DNA from: CAINVV01 sp037137375
Lineage (GTDB): Bacteria > Bacteroidota > Bacteroidia > Bacteroidales > Prolixibacteraceae
Direction of reading: 5' to 3'
NCBI GenBank assembly: GCA_037137375.1
Contig: JBAXKJ010000021.1
Location: 48,814-112,813, forward strand
DNA: 64,000 bases
A model generated the notes under the pieces. The model made no database searches, had not been told where the DNA came from, and saw only the letters and a program-made list of their open reading frames with translations. Numbering within the stretch: the stretch's first letter is position 1; each line of letters begins with the position of its first letter. The position numbers and the translations under genes were made by a program. Shown piece by piece: positions 55,905 through 63,944 of this stretch.

Positions 55905-57356
55905 GTGAAAGCATTTTTATCCACCTCAATACCCTTGCTGACCCTACTTTCGCTAGGGGCCACCGCCCAGAAAGGCCAGTCGCCCAACCTGTTATTTGTC
56001 TTTCCAGACGAGATGCGGGCGGAAACGCTTGGATTCCTCGGGAAGGAAAAAGTAAAGACTCCTGTGTTGGATAAGTTCGCCGGCGAGAGCGCCTATTTCT
56101 CGAATGCCATAAGCAACTATCCGGTTTGCTCACCGACTCGCGCCATGTTATTTAGCGGACAGTATCCGATCAAAAACAAGGTCATCGGTAATTGTACCAG
56201 CCTCTCTGCTAAATATGGTTGTGAGTTGCCGACGGATGCCCGACTTTGGTCTGATGTGCTGAAGGACAAGGGTTATTCGCTTGGGTATATCGGCAAATGG
56301 CATCTCGACTCCCCTCATGAACCTTATATCAACACCAGCAATAACGCCGGGGACGAGAAGTGGAACGAATGGTGTCCGCCAGCCCGCCGGCATGGTTTCA
56401 GTTACTGGCATGCCTATGGAACCTACGACCGGCATATGCGGCCAATGTACTGGGATACCAACGATACCCGTGAGGGTTTCAGTTATGTCGACGAATGGGG
56501 ACCGGAACATGAGGCGAACAGGGCCATCGATTTTATCACAAACAAGGAGGGTAAATTCAGGGAGAACGGAAAGCCCTGGGCGTTGGTTATCTCCATGAAT
56601 CCTCCACACATGGATTACGCGGCGGAACCGCAGAAATACAAAGACCTATACAAGGATTTACCTGTCGAGTCACTGATTACAAAACCTTCCATTCAGCCTG
56701 CCGGGACCAAATGGGGAGACCATTACCGGAAGGTGATTAAGGACTATTATGCGGCTATAAGTGGGGTGGATGAGCAGTTCGGCCGGATTCTGGCAGCGTT
56801 AAAGGAGGCAGGCCTGGCCGAAAATACCATCGTGGTATTCACCTCTGATCATGGTGATTGTATGGGTATTCACGATGAAATTACCAAGAATAACCCCTAT
56901 GAGGAATCAATGCGTGTGCCTTTGCTGATTCGGTTTCCTGGTAAGATTAAACCACACACGGATGATGTATTGCTCTCAACTACAGATATATATCCAACAT
57001 TGTTAGGTTTGATGGGTTATACCTCCGCGATTCCGAAAGAGGTTGACGGGGTAAATTTTGCCAGTTATCTCATTACTGGGAAGGGCCAAAAGCCTGCATC
57101 ACAATGGTATATGAGAATTTCTCAAGGTCGGCAGGCGCTTGGTTTGAGAGGCGTACGCACGGAGCGTTATACTTTTGTGATCAACCTGGATGACCAGACA
57201 AAAAGATCAGTTATGCTATTTGACCGGAAAGAGGATCCGTATGAGATGAAGAATCTTGCCGCCGACAACCCTGCGAAAGTCAAAGAGTTATCTTCGGAAC
57301 TGGGGCGCTGGCTGAAAAAATACAACGATCCCTGGCTCCCGAATCTCTATCAATAA
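55905..57356 (+). CDS. Family S1 sulfatase, GTG start
   Basis: The 483-residue exported enzyme (signal about 1-21) starts at GTG 55905; no upstream ATG fits. The signature is CSPTRAMLFSGQYP with Cys75 as formylglycine precursor, metal Asp35 in FPDEMRAE, GKWHLDSPHEP (Lys/His of the active site) and TSDHGD. The PDEMR form and the long 140-240 insert distinguish it from the sulfatase at 45972, so the two probably cut sulfate at different positions. It is the last PUL gene on the + strand; beyond it all genes switch to the minus strand. Confidence 0.92.
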   Translation: MKAFLSTSIPLLTLLSLGATAQKGQSPNLLFVFPDEMRAETLGFLGKEKVKTPVLDKFAGESAYFSNAISNYPVCSPTRAMLFSGQYPIKNKVIGNCTSLSAKYGCELPTDARLWSDVLKDKGYSLGYIGKWHLDSPHEPYINTSNNAGDEKWNEWCPPARRHGFSYWHAYGTYDRHMRPMYWDTNDTREGFSYVDEWGPEHEANRAIDFITNKEGKFRENGKPWALVISMNPPHMDYAAEPQKYKDLYKDLPVESLITKPSIQPAGTKWGDHYRKVIKDYYAAISGVDEQFGRILAALKEAGLAENTIVVFTSDHGDCMGIHDEITKNNPYEESMRVPLLIRFPGKIKPHTDDVLLSTTDIYPTLLGLMGYTSAIPKEVDGVNFASYLITGKGQKPASQWYMRISQGRQALGLRGVRTERYTFVINLDDQTKRSVMLFDRKEDPYEMKNLAADNPAKVKELSSELGRWLKKYNDPWLPNLYQ

Positions 57357-57381
57357 CGACAATTGTGATTTGTTAGGTCAA

Positions 57382-57609
57382 TTATTTGATGCTGAGAAAA
57401 TTATCAATTGTCATCATCAAATCCTGTTTGATAATTTTGTTTAATAAACCACGGTCAATTTGTTCAGTTCCATGATCCGGAATTACGGTGGTTCTGCCAT
57501 CTTTATGCTGAAAAAATTTATGGCTACCTTTTTGCCTTTTCAACTCAAATCCTAAAAGAAAAAGTATTTTAATTAATTCCTTAGCCGTAAGCAATGGTAA
57601 TCTGGACAT
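57382..57609 (-). CDS. hicA: HicA-type mRNA interferase toxin
   Basis: The 75-residue protein fits HicA: a short double-stranded-RNA-binding-like fold with the catalytic His in KGSHKFFQH (His30) and the typical TTVIPDHG...IDRGLLNKIIKQ stretch. HicA cleaves mRNA and tmRNA unless bound by HicB. It lies two bases downstream of hicB in the same direction, i.e. antitoxin first. It is convergent with the sulfatase, with only 25 bases between stops. Confidence 0.9.
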   Translation of the reverse strand: MSRLPLLTAKELIKILFLLGFELKRQKGSHKFFQHKDGRTTVIPDHGTEQIDRGLLNKIIKQDLMMTIDNFLSIK

Positions 57610-57611
57610 GA

Positions 57612-57827
57612 TCAGATTGAAATTTGTTGCAAGCCAATGAACCGATGTTCAGTTTTATATTTCTTATTTTCCTCAAGATATAATTCGATTGCCTCTTTGG
57701 TCCTAGCATAAAGTTCATCGTATGTTTTTGCCTGGGTATGGCATCCTGGCAATTCAATCACGGAAGAAATCAGATAACCGTCAAGTCCTTGTTCGACAAT
57801 GACATTAAATGTTTTGTGTAACATCAT
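57612..57827 (-). CDS. hicB: HicB-type antitoxin
   Basis: The 71-residue protein has the partial RNase H-like HicB fold: FNVIVEQGLDGYLISSVIELPGCHTQAKTYDELYARTKEAIELYLEE. It neutralises HicA. This short form lacks an added C-terminal DNA-binding domain, so autoregulation through a long antitoxin is not obvious. Start is ATGATG (57825 or 57822). Confidence 0.88.
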   Translation of the reverse strand: MMLHKTFNVIVEQGLDGYLISSVIELPGCHTQAKTYDELYARTKEAIELYLEENKKYKTEHRFIGLQQISI

Positions 57828-57916
57828 TTACTAGTTGTAATTTCTATCATATTCTCTACAAAATCAGGTGCAAGGTAATAACATTAGTCCAATTCGGCAA
57901 TCACCGGTTATTCGAT

Positions 57917-59551
57917 TTATCTCTTCCCCAGGCTTGTATTCTTGAATGCTGAAATATCAATCAACCCGCTGGTGTCGTTGTCGAAACTAATCTGGATGCT
58001 GTCGCCAGCCATCGTTACCGGCATTTCGTTGGAAATCTGGGAGGATCCGATGAAGATGTTGTTCATCCCGCCTACCGTGAAATAGTAAAAACTGTTACCG
58101 TTCTTGATATCGGACTGGATACGGTTGACGATAGTTTTTAAGACCATCTTCTTGGTAACATTCTTTGGATTGATTTTATTCCCGGCCATGTTGTAGGCAT
58201 TTTTGTAGGCCATTAACGTTTCGACCAGCGTATTACCGACTCCAACAATGGTATAATCTTCAATGGCAACCATCGCGAACATCTTGACCAGCCCCCCGTT
58301 GTCTTTCAGGGTCATCATGTAAGTGGGGATGTTATTGATGTTGTAAGGAATTGGAAGTGAGGCGCTGAACCGTTTCTCTTGCACCTTCCCGATGGCGGAA
58401 TTCTGTGCCGCATGCTCTGTGGCACCACTCTGCTTGTACCAAACTGCTTTCTTGGTCCGTGTATCGACTAGCACGAAACCAACAGTAGCCTCATCCGCAC
58501 CCACGGATGTGAGACCCGTATACCAGTAGGATTTGTTGTCTTCGCCATATACCAGCGATAGTCCCTGGGTGATCTGTAGTTTGTTCTCATTCGAGAAATT
58601 CCAGAAGCCTTTCACAAAATTGCCCCAGTCATTAAGCTGCTCTTCAACAAATTTGTCGGGTTGAATCCTGTCGATCCAGGCCGGTGCCTGATCCATAGAA
58701 TATTCAGTGCACTTCCCGGTTTCCGTATTGACAACTACTACGCCGACGGCGTTATCCCCATAAAATCCTATGGTCTTTTTATATTTGGTTACGACCCAAT
58801 ATGGAACTCCGTCGTCGTCAATTTCGAAGCTGTAGTCGGTCAATCCTGTATTATAATAGCCACTCATATAGAGGTGACGCTCGAGATAATCGCCGAAATA
58901 CGCCTCCGACTGGTACTTGATTAGCACCTTGTGGCCATTGACTTCCTGTACCAGTTTCACATCCCTTTCGTTGCAGGCATTCACCATCACATAGCCATTG
59001 GTACCCTCCGTGTTCTTGTTCCATTTGAAAAATCCGGAGTGCAATAAGGGTGCCACCCAATATAGATTATTCCGCACTTTCTGTATCACGAAAGTACCCA
59101 GCCTCACCTGACTTCCCAGTGCGGGCTGAGCTCCCAGCACTTTATCCCCGAGCAGGTTGGCGAGTGATTCGTCTACTACCCTGATTTTTTCTATGGAGAT
59201 TGGAGCCATGTGCGTGGACAGGTTTTCACCTATTTCAACGTTGCCTATCAGTCCCCGGTAGTCGTTCCATCTGAATAGAGACCAGGAAGTTGCCACAGGC
59301 AAGGCAGTCGTATATATAAGTACTGCAATCAGGATCCATTTTGGGACCGTCATTTTTGTCAGGAGCTTAAGCGCCTGCATTTCATTGGTAACTTGCGGCA
59401 CTACCTGTAAATTCATCAGGATCCAAAGCACCGTAAGCGCCGCGATCATGAAGGGGAATCCTGTAAAGCCATAAGCGATAACAGGCATTTGAGTATAGAA
59501 GATTACTAGCGTCACAACAATTAGAAGGACGACCTGAGAAACTCTTTTCAT
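57917..59551 (-). CDS. Membrane-anchored protein with large extracytoplasmic domain, unknown function
   Basis: I chose the ATG at 59551 (MKRVSQ, 544 residues); the frame stays open to 59686, but that extension has no plausible leader, while MKRVSQ is followed at once by a hydrophobic helix. Hydrophobic segments at about 5-22, 28-48 and 70-90 suggest two or three transmembrane helices. The remaining 440 residues are soluble, probably on the periplasmic side, with repeated beta-strand patterns (VGVVVVNTETGKCTEYS, VGFVLVDTRTKKAVWYK). I do not recognise the family. It stands 89 bases upstream of hicB on the same strand and is divergent from the AAA gene. Nothing links it to the PUL. Confidence 0.8.
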   Translation of the reverse strand: MKRVSQVVLLIVVTLVIFYTQMPVIAYGFTGFPFMIAALTVLWILMNLQVVPQVTNEMQALKLLTKMTVPKWILIAVLIYTTALPVATSWSLFRWNDYRGLIGNVEIGENLSTHMAPISIEKIRVVDESLANLLGDKVLGAQPALGSQVRLGTFVIQKVRNNLYWVAPLLHSGFFKWNKNTEGTNGYVMVNACNERDVKLVQEVNGHKVLIKYQSEAYFGDYLERHLYMSGYYNTGLTDYSFEIDDDGVPYWVVTKYKKTIGFYGDNAVGVVVVNTETGKCTEYSMDQAPAWIDRIQPDKFVEEQLNDWGNFVKGFWNFSNENKLQITQGLSLVYGEDNKSYWYTGLTSVGADEATVGFVLVDTRTKKAVWYKQSGATEHAAQNSAIGKVQEKRFSASLPIPYNINNIPTYMMTLKDNGGLVKMFAMVAIEDYTIVGVGNTLVETLMAYKNAYNMAGNKINPKNVTKKMVLKTIVNRIQSDIKNGNSFYYFTVGGMNNIFIGSSQISNEMPVTMAGDSIQISFDNDTSGLIDISAFKNTSLGKR

Positions 59552-59726
59552 AATGGTGGATTTGGAGTTGAGGAACAATTGAACTATAAAATTAGCAAAT
59601 AATTCCGAATGTGCCGGAATGTAAAACTTTGGCAACATTCTATTGTTGTGATTAACTTGCCCCGACATTATTATGATAACAGGCAATATTCGCCCTGATA
59701 ATATTATAAAAAATAGTCATGTATGA

Positions 59727-59776
59727 TCTGACAAAATGATAAAATATACTTATATTTGCCCTGACAAAATGATAAA
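59727..59776 (+). promoter_or_regulatory. Promoter overlapped by a 16-bp direct repeat pair, candidate operator
   Basis: TATATTTG at 59751-59758 is an exact TAnnTTTG -7 element with TCTG (one mismatch to TTTG) at 59727-59730, 20 bases upstream. CTGACAAAATGATAAA occurs at 59728-59743, over the -33 site, and exactly again at 59761-59776, over the expected transcription start. The spacing is 33 bases, about three helical turns. The ATPase start lies 16 bases downstream, so a protein bound to both copies could repress it. Confidence 0.5.
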
Positions 59777-59791
59777 TAAGCACATAATAAA

Positions 59792-61111
59792 ATGCAAAGA
59801 TCTATATATCAGACATTAATAGAATGGAAAAATAGCAAGCAAAGAAAGGTGCTTTTGCTTAGGGGAGCCAGGCAAGTCGGAAAGACATTCGCGGCCAGGG
59901 AATTGGGAAAAACATTTACTCATTTCGTGGAAGTTAACTTCGAAAAGGATGTGGAAACACAACTGTTTTTTGAACAAAACCTCGATCCGGAGAGGATATG
60001 CAGTAATCTATCCGCCTATTATGGAATACCAATCGAAGAAAAGAGGACCCTACTATTTTTCGATGAGATACAAGCGTGTCCTAAGGCCATCCAGGCACTC
60101 CGGTTCTTCTATGAATCCAAGCCGGAACTTCACGTGATGGCCGCCGGCTCTTTACTGGAATTTGCTTTGACCGATCTGTCCTCCTTCGGGGTGGGCAGGA
60201 TCCGTTCACTTTTTATGTACCCCATGTCGTTCGATGAATTTCTGTATGCCCACAATGAGGGTTTATTGGTGGAAATGAAGAAGAACGCATCTCCAAAAAA
60301 TCCACTAAATCAGGTATTTCACAATAGACTGACTGAATACCTGAAGAAATTCCTGCTTACTGGTGGCATGCCGGAAGTGGTTAAAACATATATAAAAAAT
60401 AGTTCAAATATAAGTGCTGTTCAAAGCAGTTTAGGCGACATAACCTTATCGCTTTACGATGATTTCGTCAAATATAAAAAGCGGTCCCCAGTGCTTCGAT
60501 TAAGGGAAGTCCTGGATTCCGTCATCCTGCAAACCGGCGGGAAATACATCTACGCCAAAGCGGGTGAACTGACTAATATTGCGCAGGCCAAGGAGGCTGT
60601 CGATTTACTGGAAATGGCTGGCCTGATCCATAAAGTATATCATTCATCCGGGCAGGGAATGCCTTTGGGAGCCGGTGTAAACCATAAAATATTCAAAGTT
60701 TTGTTTCTGGACACCGGACTCCTTCAACAAAATGCCGGACTTAGACTGGCAGATTTTTTGGTGGCTAAAAATACAGAGATGCTCAACAAGGGTGGTGTAG
60801 CAGAGATCTTCGCCGGACTCGAAATGATAAAATATGAACTGCCTGAGAACCGGCCTCAATTGTATTACTGGCACCGCGAAAAAAGAGGTAGCACTGCAGA
60901 GGTTGATTATCTGTTTAATGCAAATGGCAACATTCTACCTGTTGAGGTGAAGTCAGGTACCAGTGGTAAAATGCAGAGTCTGAACCTTTTTCTCGAGGAA
61001 CGCAAATCATCGAAGGGTCTTCGTTTGTCCATGGAAAATTTTGGAAACTATGGCAAAATCGATGTTATACCTTTGTATGCGATCTCCAATCTTTTCCAGC
61101 CCTCCAGGTAA
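59792..61111 (+). CDS. AAA-family ATPase with DUF4143 domain
   Basis: The 439-residue cytoplasmic protein has Walker A GARQVGKT (25-32), Walker B LLFFDEIQ (about 88-95), and sensor-like MAAGSLLEF, forming the AAA_14 domain. The C-terminal half is DUF4143, with FLDTGLLQQNAG and a C-terminal nuclease-like EVDYLFNANGNILPVEVKSG motif. Such proteins are abundant in Bacteroidota, often in multiple copies, and their role is unclear; a restriction-endonuclease-like core in DUF4143 has been suggested. This motif is intact here. The promoter region carries a repeat pair. Confidence 0.88.
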   Translation: MQRSIYQTLIEWKNSKQRKVLLLRGARQVGKTFAARELGKTFTHFVEVNFEKDVETQLFFEQNLDPERICSNLSAYYGIPIEEKRTLLFFDEIQACPKAIQALRFFYESKPELHVMAAGSLLEFALTDLSSFGVGRIRSLFMYPMSFDEFLYAHNEGLLVEMKKNASPKNPLNQVFHNRLTEYLKKFLLTGGMPEVVKTYIKNSSNISAVQSSLGDITLSLYDDFVKYKKRSPVLRLREVLDSVILQTGGKYIYAKAGELTNIAQAKEAVDLLEMAGLIHKVYHSSGQGMPLGAGVNHKIFKVLFLDTGLLQQNAGLRLADFLVAKNTEMLNKGGVAEIFAGLEMIKYELPENRPQLYYWHREKRGSTAEVDYLFNANGNILPVEVKSGTSGKMQSLNLFLEERKSSKGLRLSMENFGNYGKIDVIPLYAISNLFQPSR

Positions 61112-61140
61112 GAATTATAATCTGTCTCTTTAATATTAGA

Positions 61141-62649
61141 TTATGCGCCAATCAGATTCATTTTGCTTATATAAGTATCCTGAAATTCGGGAAATCCTTC
61201 GAGGTTTACATGCTGTGTCTTGCCTAATATTTCCGAAACAATACCTTGATTGTCAAAGAGGAACATTTTAGCTCCGATGAGCGCGGTATTTCCCATTTTG
61301 TGAATTTTCTCTTCTTTCGACTCGATCATACCGGTCGATAAAAGATGTTCAATATGGATATAGTTGCCAAAACCTCCGGCGATGTAGATCTCATCAAGAT
61401 CCGCCGGACTAATTCCCAGTTGCTTTGTTAAAATTTCAATTCCTGCCGCGATCGCCGATTTGGCCAGTAGAAATTCATACAAATCCTTCTGTGTCAGCCA
61501 GATATTATCATGCACCTGAATTCGATCCTCTCCCGTTCCAATCTCTCCAAACATCCCGATCAGGTCCAGTTTAAGCAGAACAGCCACCGCATCTATCAGC
61601 GCACTGCCACAAATACCCTTCGGTCGTGTGTTGCCGATGGTCGTCGCCACAATCTTCGATCCCTCCAGTCTGAGCGAGGAAATCGCCCCGGTCACCGCCC
61701 GCATCCCCATCGAAAGATTGGCGCCCTCGAAAGCGGGTCCTGCCGCAGTAGAGGCACAGATGATATGATCCTTGTTACCCACGGCAATCTCTCCGTTGGT
61801 GCCCAAATCGATCAGGGCCGTATACCGGTCTTTCCTGTACAACCCTGTCGCTGCGATACCTGCCAGTATATCGCTTCCCACAAAACTACCAATGGAAGGG
61901 AAGAATTCTATCTTACCGGTAACCCTGAAAGCCCATCCCAGCTCTTCCGCAGTAAAAGTCTTGGATCCCAGATCATCGACCTGAAAGGGATAGCAGGAAA
62001 GGGGTCTTAAGTCCAGATCAGAGAAGCTCCTTTGCATCACTGTGTTCCCAACCAGTACAACCTTATCCAAAGGGAGGTTGCGACCCTGCAGCATCATCCC
62101 GATCATATGACCGATAGCAGAACGGATTATGCCCGTCATTTCTTTGGAATGGCCATCCAGTCCGGCCTGAATCCTGGAAATCAGGTCTGCCCCGAACTTA
62201 ACCTGAGGATTTACAATCGTCTCGACTGCCAGTATTTGTGCGGTCTTCAGATCCACCAGCTGGGTAACGATCGTAGTGGTTCCCAGATCGACCGCCACGC
62301 CAAATCCCTCCTGAGGGATAAACTCGAATTCGGTTTCATCGGCTAGTATCAGGTGGTCGAACTGTTCGATATGAAGGGTAATCGGTCCGGTGCAATTGCT
62401 CATGCAAGCAAGCCGGCGGTCGGCGGGAAGCTTGAAATGCGCCAGCTTTTGCCGGTGCAAATCGGTAACTCCGATTTCTCCTTCGAGCAAGCGCACCTGA
62501 CATTTGCCGCAAGTCCCTTTTCCCCCACACGGGAATTCAACGCCGTATTCGTGCAGCAGATCGATGAGCGGAGTCTGGTCGTTGACGGTCAGCTCTTTTC
62601 CCAGAGGATGCAGGCGGATGGTATGCTTCATTTCAACTTTGTCAGTCAT
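61141..62649 (-). CDS. Corrinoid-protein reductive activator (RACE-type ferredoxin/ASKHA ATPase, DUF4445)
   Basis: I use the ATG at 62649 (MTDKVEM), whose overlap with the upstream stop is 8 bases; 62667 and 62631 are alternatives. Residues about 10-95 are a 2Fe-2S ferredoxin domain with CGGKGTCGKC (Cys41, 47, 50) and Cys82. The rest is the ASKHA-fold domain, with VAVDLGTTT, ALIDLGTNGEI and YIAGGFGNYIH. These proteins re-reduce inactive Co(II) corrinoids in methyltransferase systems using ATP. No corrinoid protein or methyltransferase is visible in the window, although the next gene to the right is cut off. It is co-transcribed with the CobW-type gene. Confidence 0.88.
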   Translation of the reverse strand: MTDKVEMKHTIRLHPLGKELTVNDQTPLIDLLHEYGVEFPCGGKGTCGKCQVRLLEGEIGVTDLHRQKLAHFKLPADRRLACMSNCTGPITLHIEQFDHLILADETEFEFIPQEGFGVAVDLGTTTIVTQLVDLKTAQILAVETIVNPQVKFGADLISRIQAGLDGHSKEMTGIIRSAIGHMIGMMLQGRNLPLDKVVLVGNTVMQRSFSDLDLRPLSCYPFQVDDLGSKTFTAEELGWAFRVTGKIEFFPSIGSFVGSDILAGIAATGLYRKDRYTALIDLGTNGEIAVGNKDHIICASTAAGPAFEGANLSMGMRAVTGAISSLRLEGSKIVATTIGNTRPKGICGSALIDAVAVLLKLDLIGMFGEIGTGEDRIQVHDNIWLTQKDLYEFLLAKSAIAAGIEILTKQLGISPADLDEIYIAGGFGNYIHIEHLLSTGMIESKEEKIHKMGNTALIGAKMFLFDNQGIVSEILGKTQHVNLEGFPEFQDTYISKMNLIGA

Positions 62650-63724
62650 TTTCGAACAAGGCTTCAATCTTTAAGCCAATAGAGTTAATGAATTCATCAT
62701 CAGTCGATTCAAAGATTATTGCCAGTTCATTAGATGTTAGTGGATGACACGTCTCAGTTGTCAGGCCCGAGAGGGTATAATTAAACAACAACCATTGATT
62801 CCCGTCATAAATATACCCTTTTGCCCTTAATATAGTTTTCTCCTTTCTCAATATTTCCTCCAATGCCAGAATGTTCATCATTTGGCTGGAAGGAAAAGTA
62901 AGGGAAAGTTCTTTGCAGGAATGCCTGTTGACGATATTCCACGGACGCAGATCGGTTCGTAAGGCTTTTCCTGCAACGATTCGCTCCCCGGATTCTGTGA
63001 GACCTCCCGCTTCAATGCTCTTTTCAGCAGGGAAGAAATCCTCTGCATCCGATTGCGGTTCGTTTGTGTATCTCTGCTCAATTCTTTCAAATTCCGCGGT
63101 GCCTGGTGTTCCGTCCTCCTGAAGAATCCCTGGATTCTGAGGGGCCGCTTCTTTCTGTATTGACAAATGGAAATTAAACTGCGTTTTCACCTGACACCTC
63201 TTACCAGGAAAATCGGCTTTGAACTTTTCTGTCAGCTTAGTTAATTCTTGTTCGGTCAGCAGCTCTGACTTGGTGAATAGCACCAGGTCAGCCTTCAATA
63301 TTTGTGATTTGTAGATGGGAAGCATTTTCAGCCGTGGATTCGCTGTCATGGTTATGTCGACCAGGCAAACTACAGGCATCAGCTGAAGTCCGGGGTGTTG
63401 CGAGGCCAGTTCGGTGATGTGATCCGTTCCTCCCAGTCCGCTGGGCTCAACGAGGATTCGGTCGAAACGGCCGGATTGGATGATTTTCTCCATATCATCC
63501 AGGAAATAAGCCTTGGCCGAGCAGCAGATGCATCCGCCGGAAATCTCGAATAAAGATTCTCCGGAAGAGGCTGCCGACAAGGTCTTTCCGTCAATAGAGA
63601 TCTTTCCGAATTCATTGATGACAATGGCCCATTGCTCTCCGGTAGGCTTCCTGCTCAATAGTTCAATGATTGCGGTCGTCTTTCCTGCGCCAAGAAATCC
63701 TGAAATTAGATGGACCGGAATCAT
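62642..63724 (-). CDS. CobW/COG0523 G3E-family P-loop GTPase
   Basis: The 360-residue protein has Walker A GFLGAGKT (9-16), the family metal motif GGCICC (63-68), ILVEPSGLGG as switch region, and TKSE in place of the usual TKxD guanine motif. A linker insert (about 180-230) and a C-terminal domain typical of CobW follow. COG0523 GTPases deliver metals to metalloenzymes. Paired with a corrinoid activator, cobalt or zinc delivery to a methyltransferase system is the likely role (inference). A strong AAGGAG-type ribosome site lies 5-10 bases before the start, unlike the weak leaders of the PUL genes. Confidence 0.87.
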   Translation of the reverse strand: MIPVHLISGFLGAGKTTAIIELLSRKPTGEQWAIVINEFGKISIDGKTLSAASSGESLFEISGGCICCSAKAYFLDDMEKIIQSGRFDRILVEPSGLGGTDHITELASQHPGLQLMPVVCLVDITMTANPRLKMLPIYKSQILKADLVLFTKSELLTEQELTKLTEKFKADFPGKRCQVKTQFNFHLSIQKEAAPQNPGILQEDGTPGTAEFERIEQRYTNEPQSDAEDFFPAEKSIEAGGLTESGERIVAGKALRTDLRPWNIVNRHSCKELSLTFPSSQMMNILALEEILRKEKTILRAKGYIYDGNQWLLFNYTLSGLTTETCHPLTSNELAIIFESTDDEFINSIGLKIEALFEND

Positions 63725-63787
63725 CTTTCTCCTTTTTTAATCTTCACTTAAAAACCTTTATTTTTGCCTCTCCTGCTACAACACCCT

Positions 63788-63930
63788 CCGCTCCAATAAC
63801 CCCTGCTCCAATAACTTCCGCTCCAACGGATTTGCAATCCGTTGGTAAATGATTGCCAGCAGATTGCAAATCTGATGGAGCGTTTAGCTAGAGCAAATCT
63901 GCCCGAGCGTCTATGCAATCTGCTGGAGCG
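63788..63930. repeat. REP-like cluster of palindromes and 15-bp direct repeats
   Basis: Three copies of GCTCCAA begin at 63790, 63805 and 63820, a 15-base period. CCAACGGATT (63823-63832) and AATCCGTTGG (63836-63845) form a perfect 10-bp hairpin with a 3-base loop. CAGATT-GCA-AATCTG (63860-63874) is a second hairpin, and ATGCAATCTGCTGGAGCG (63913-63930) a related third unit. GGAGCG at the right mirrors CGCTCC at the left. This has the character of an intergenic REP/BIME-type element; it fills most of the gap 63725-63944. Confidence 0.6.
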
Positions 63931-63944
63931 TTCCTTCCTTATTT

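Noticed and set aside
57358..57412. GACAATTG / CAATTGTC inverted repeat between the sulfatase and hicA ends
   Set aside because: Only 8-bp arms with a 39-base loop, overlapping hicA coding sequence; too weak for a terminator call.
59552..59686. 45-residue extension of the minus-strand membrane protein
   Set aside because: The extension has no leader features, and the next Met (59551) directly precedes a hydrophobic helix.
61117..61144. ATAATCT / AGATTAT hairpin between the convergent ATPase and activator genes
   Set aside because: All-AT seven-bp stem with no T-run; not convincing as a terminator, and it overlaps the stop codon of the minus-strand gene.
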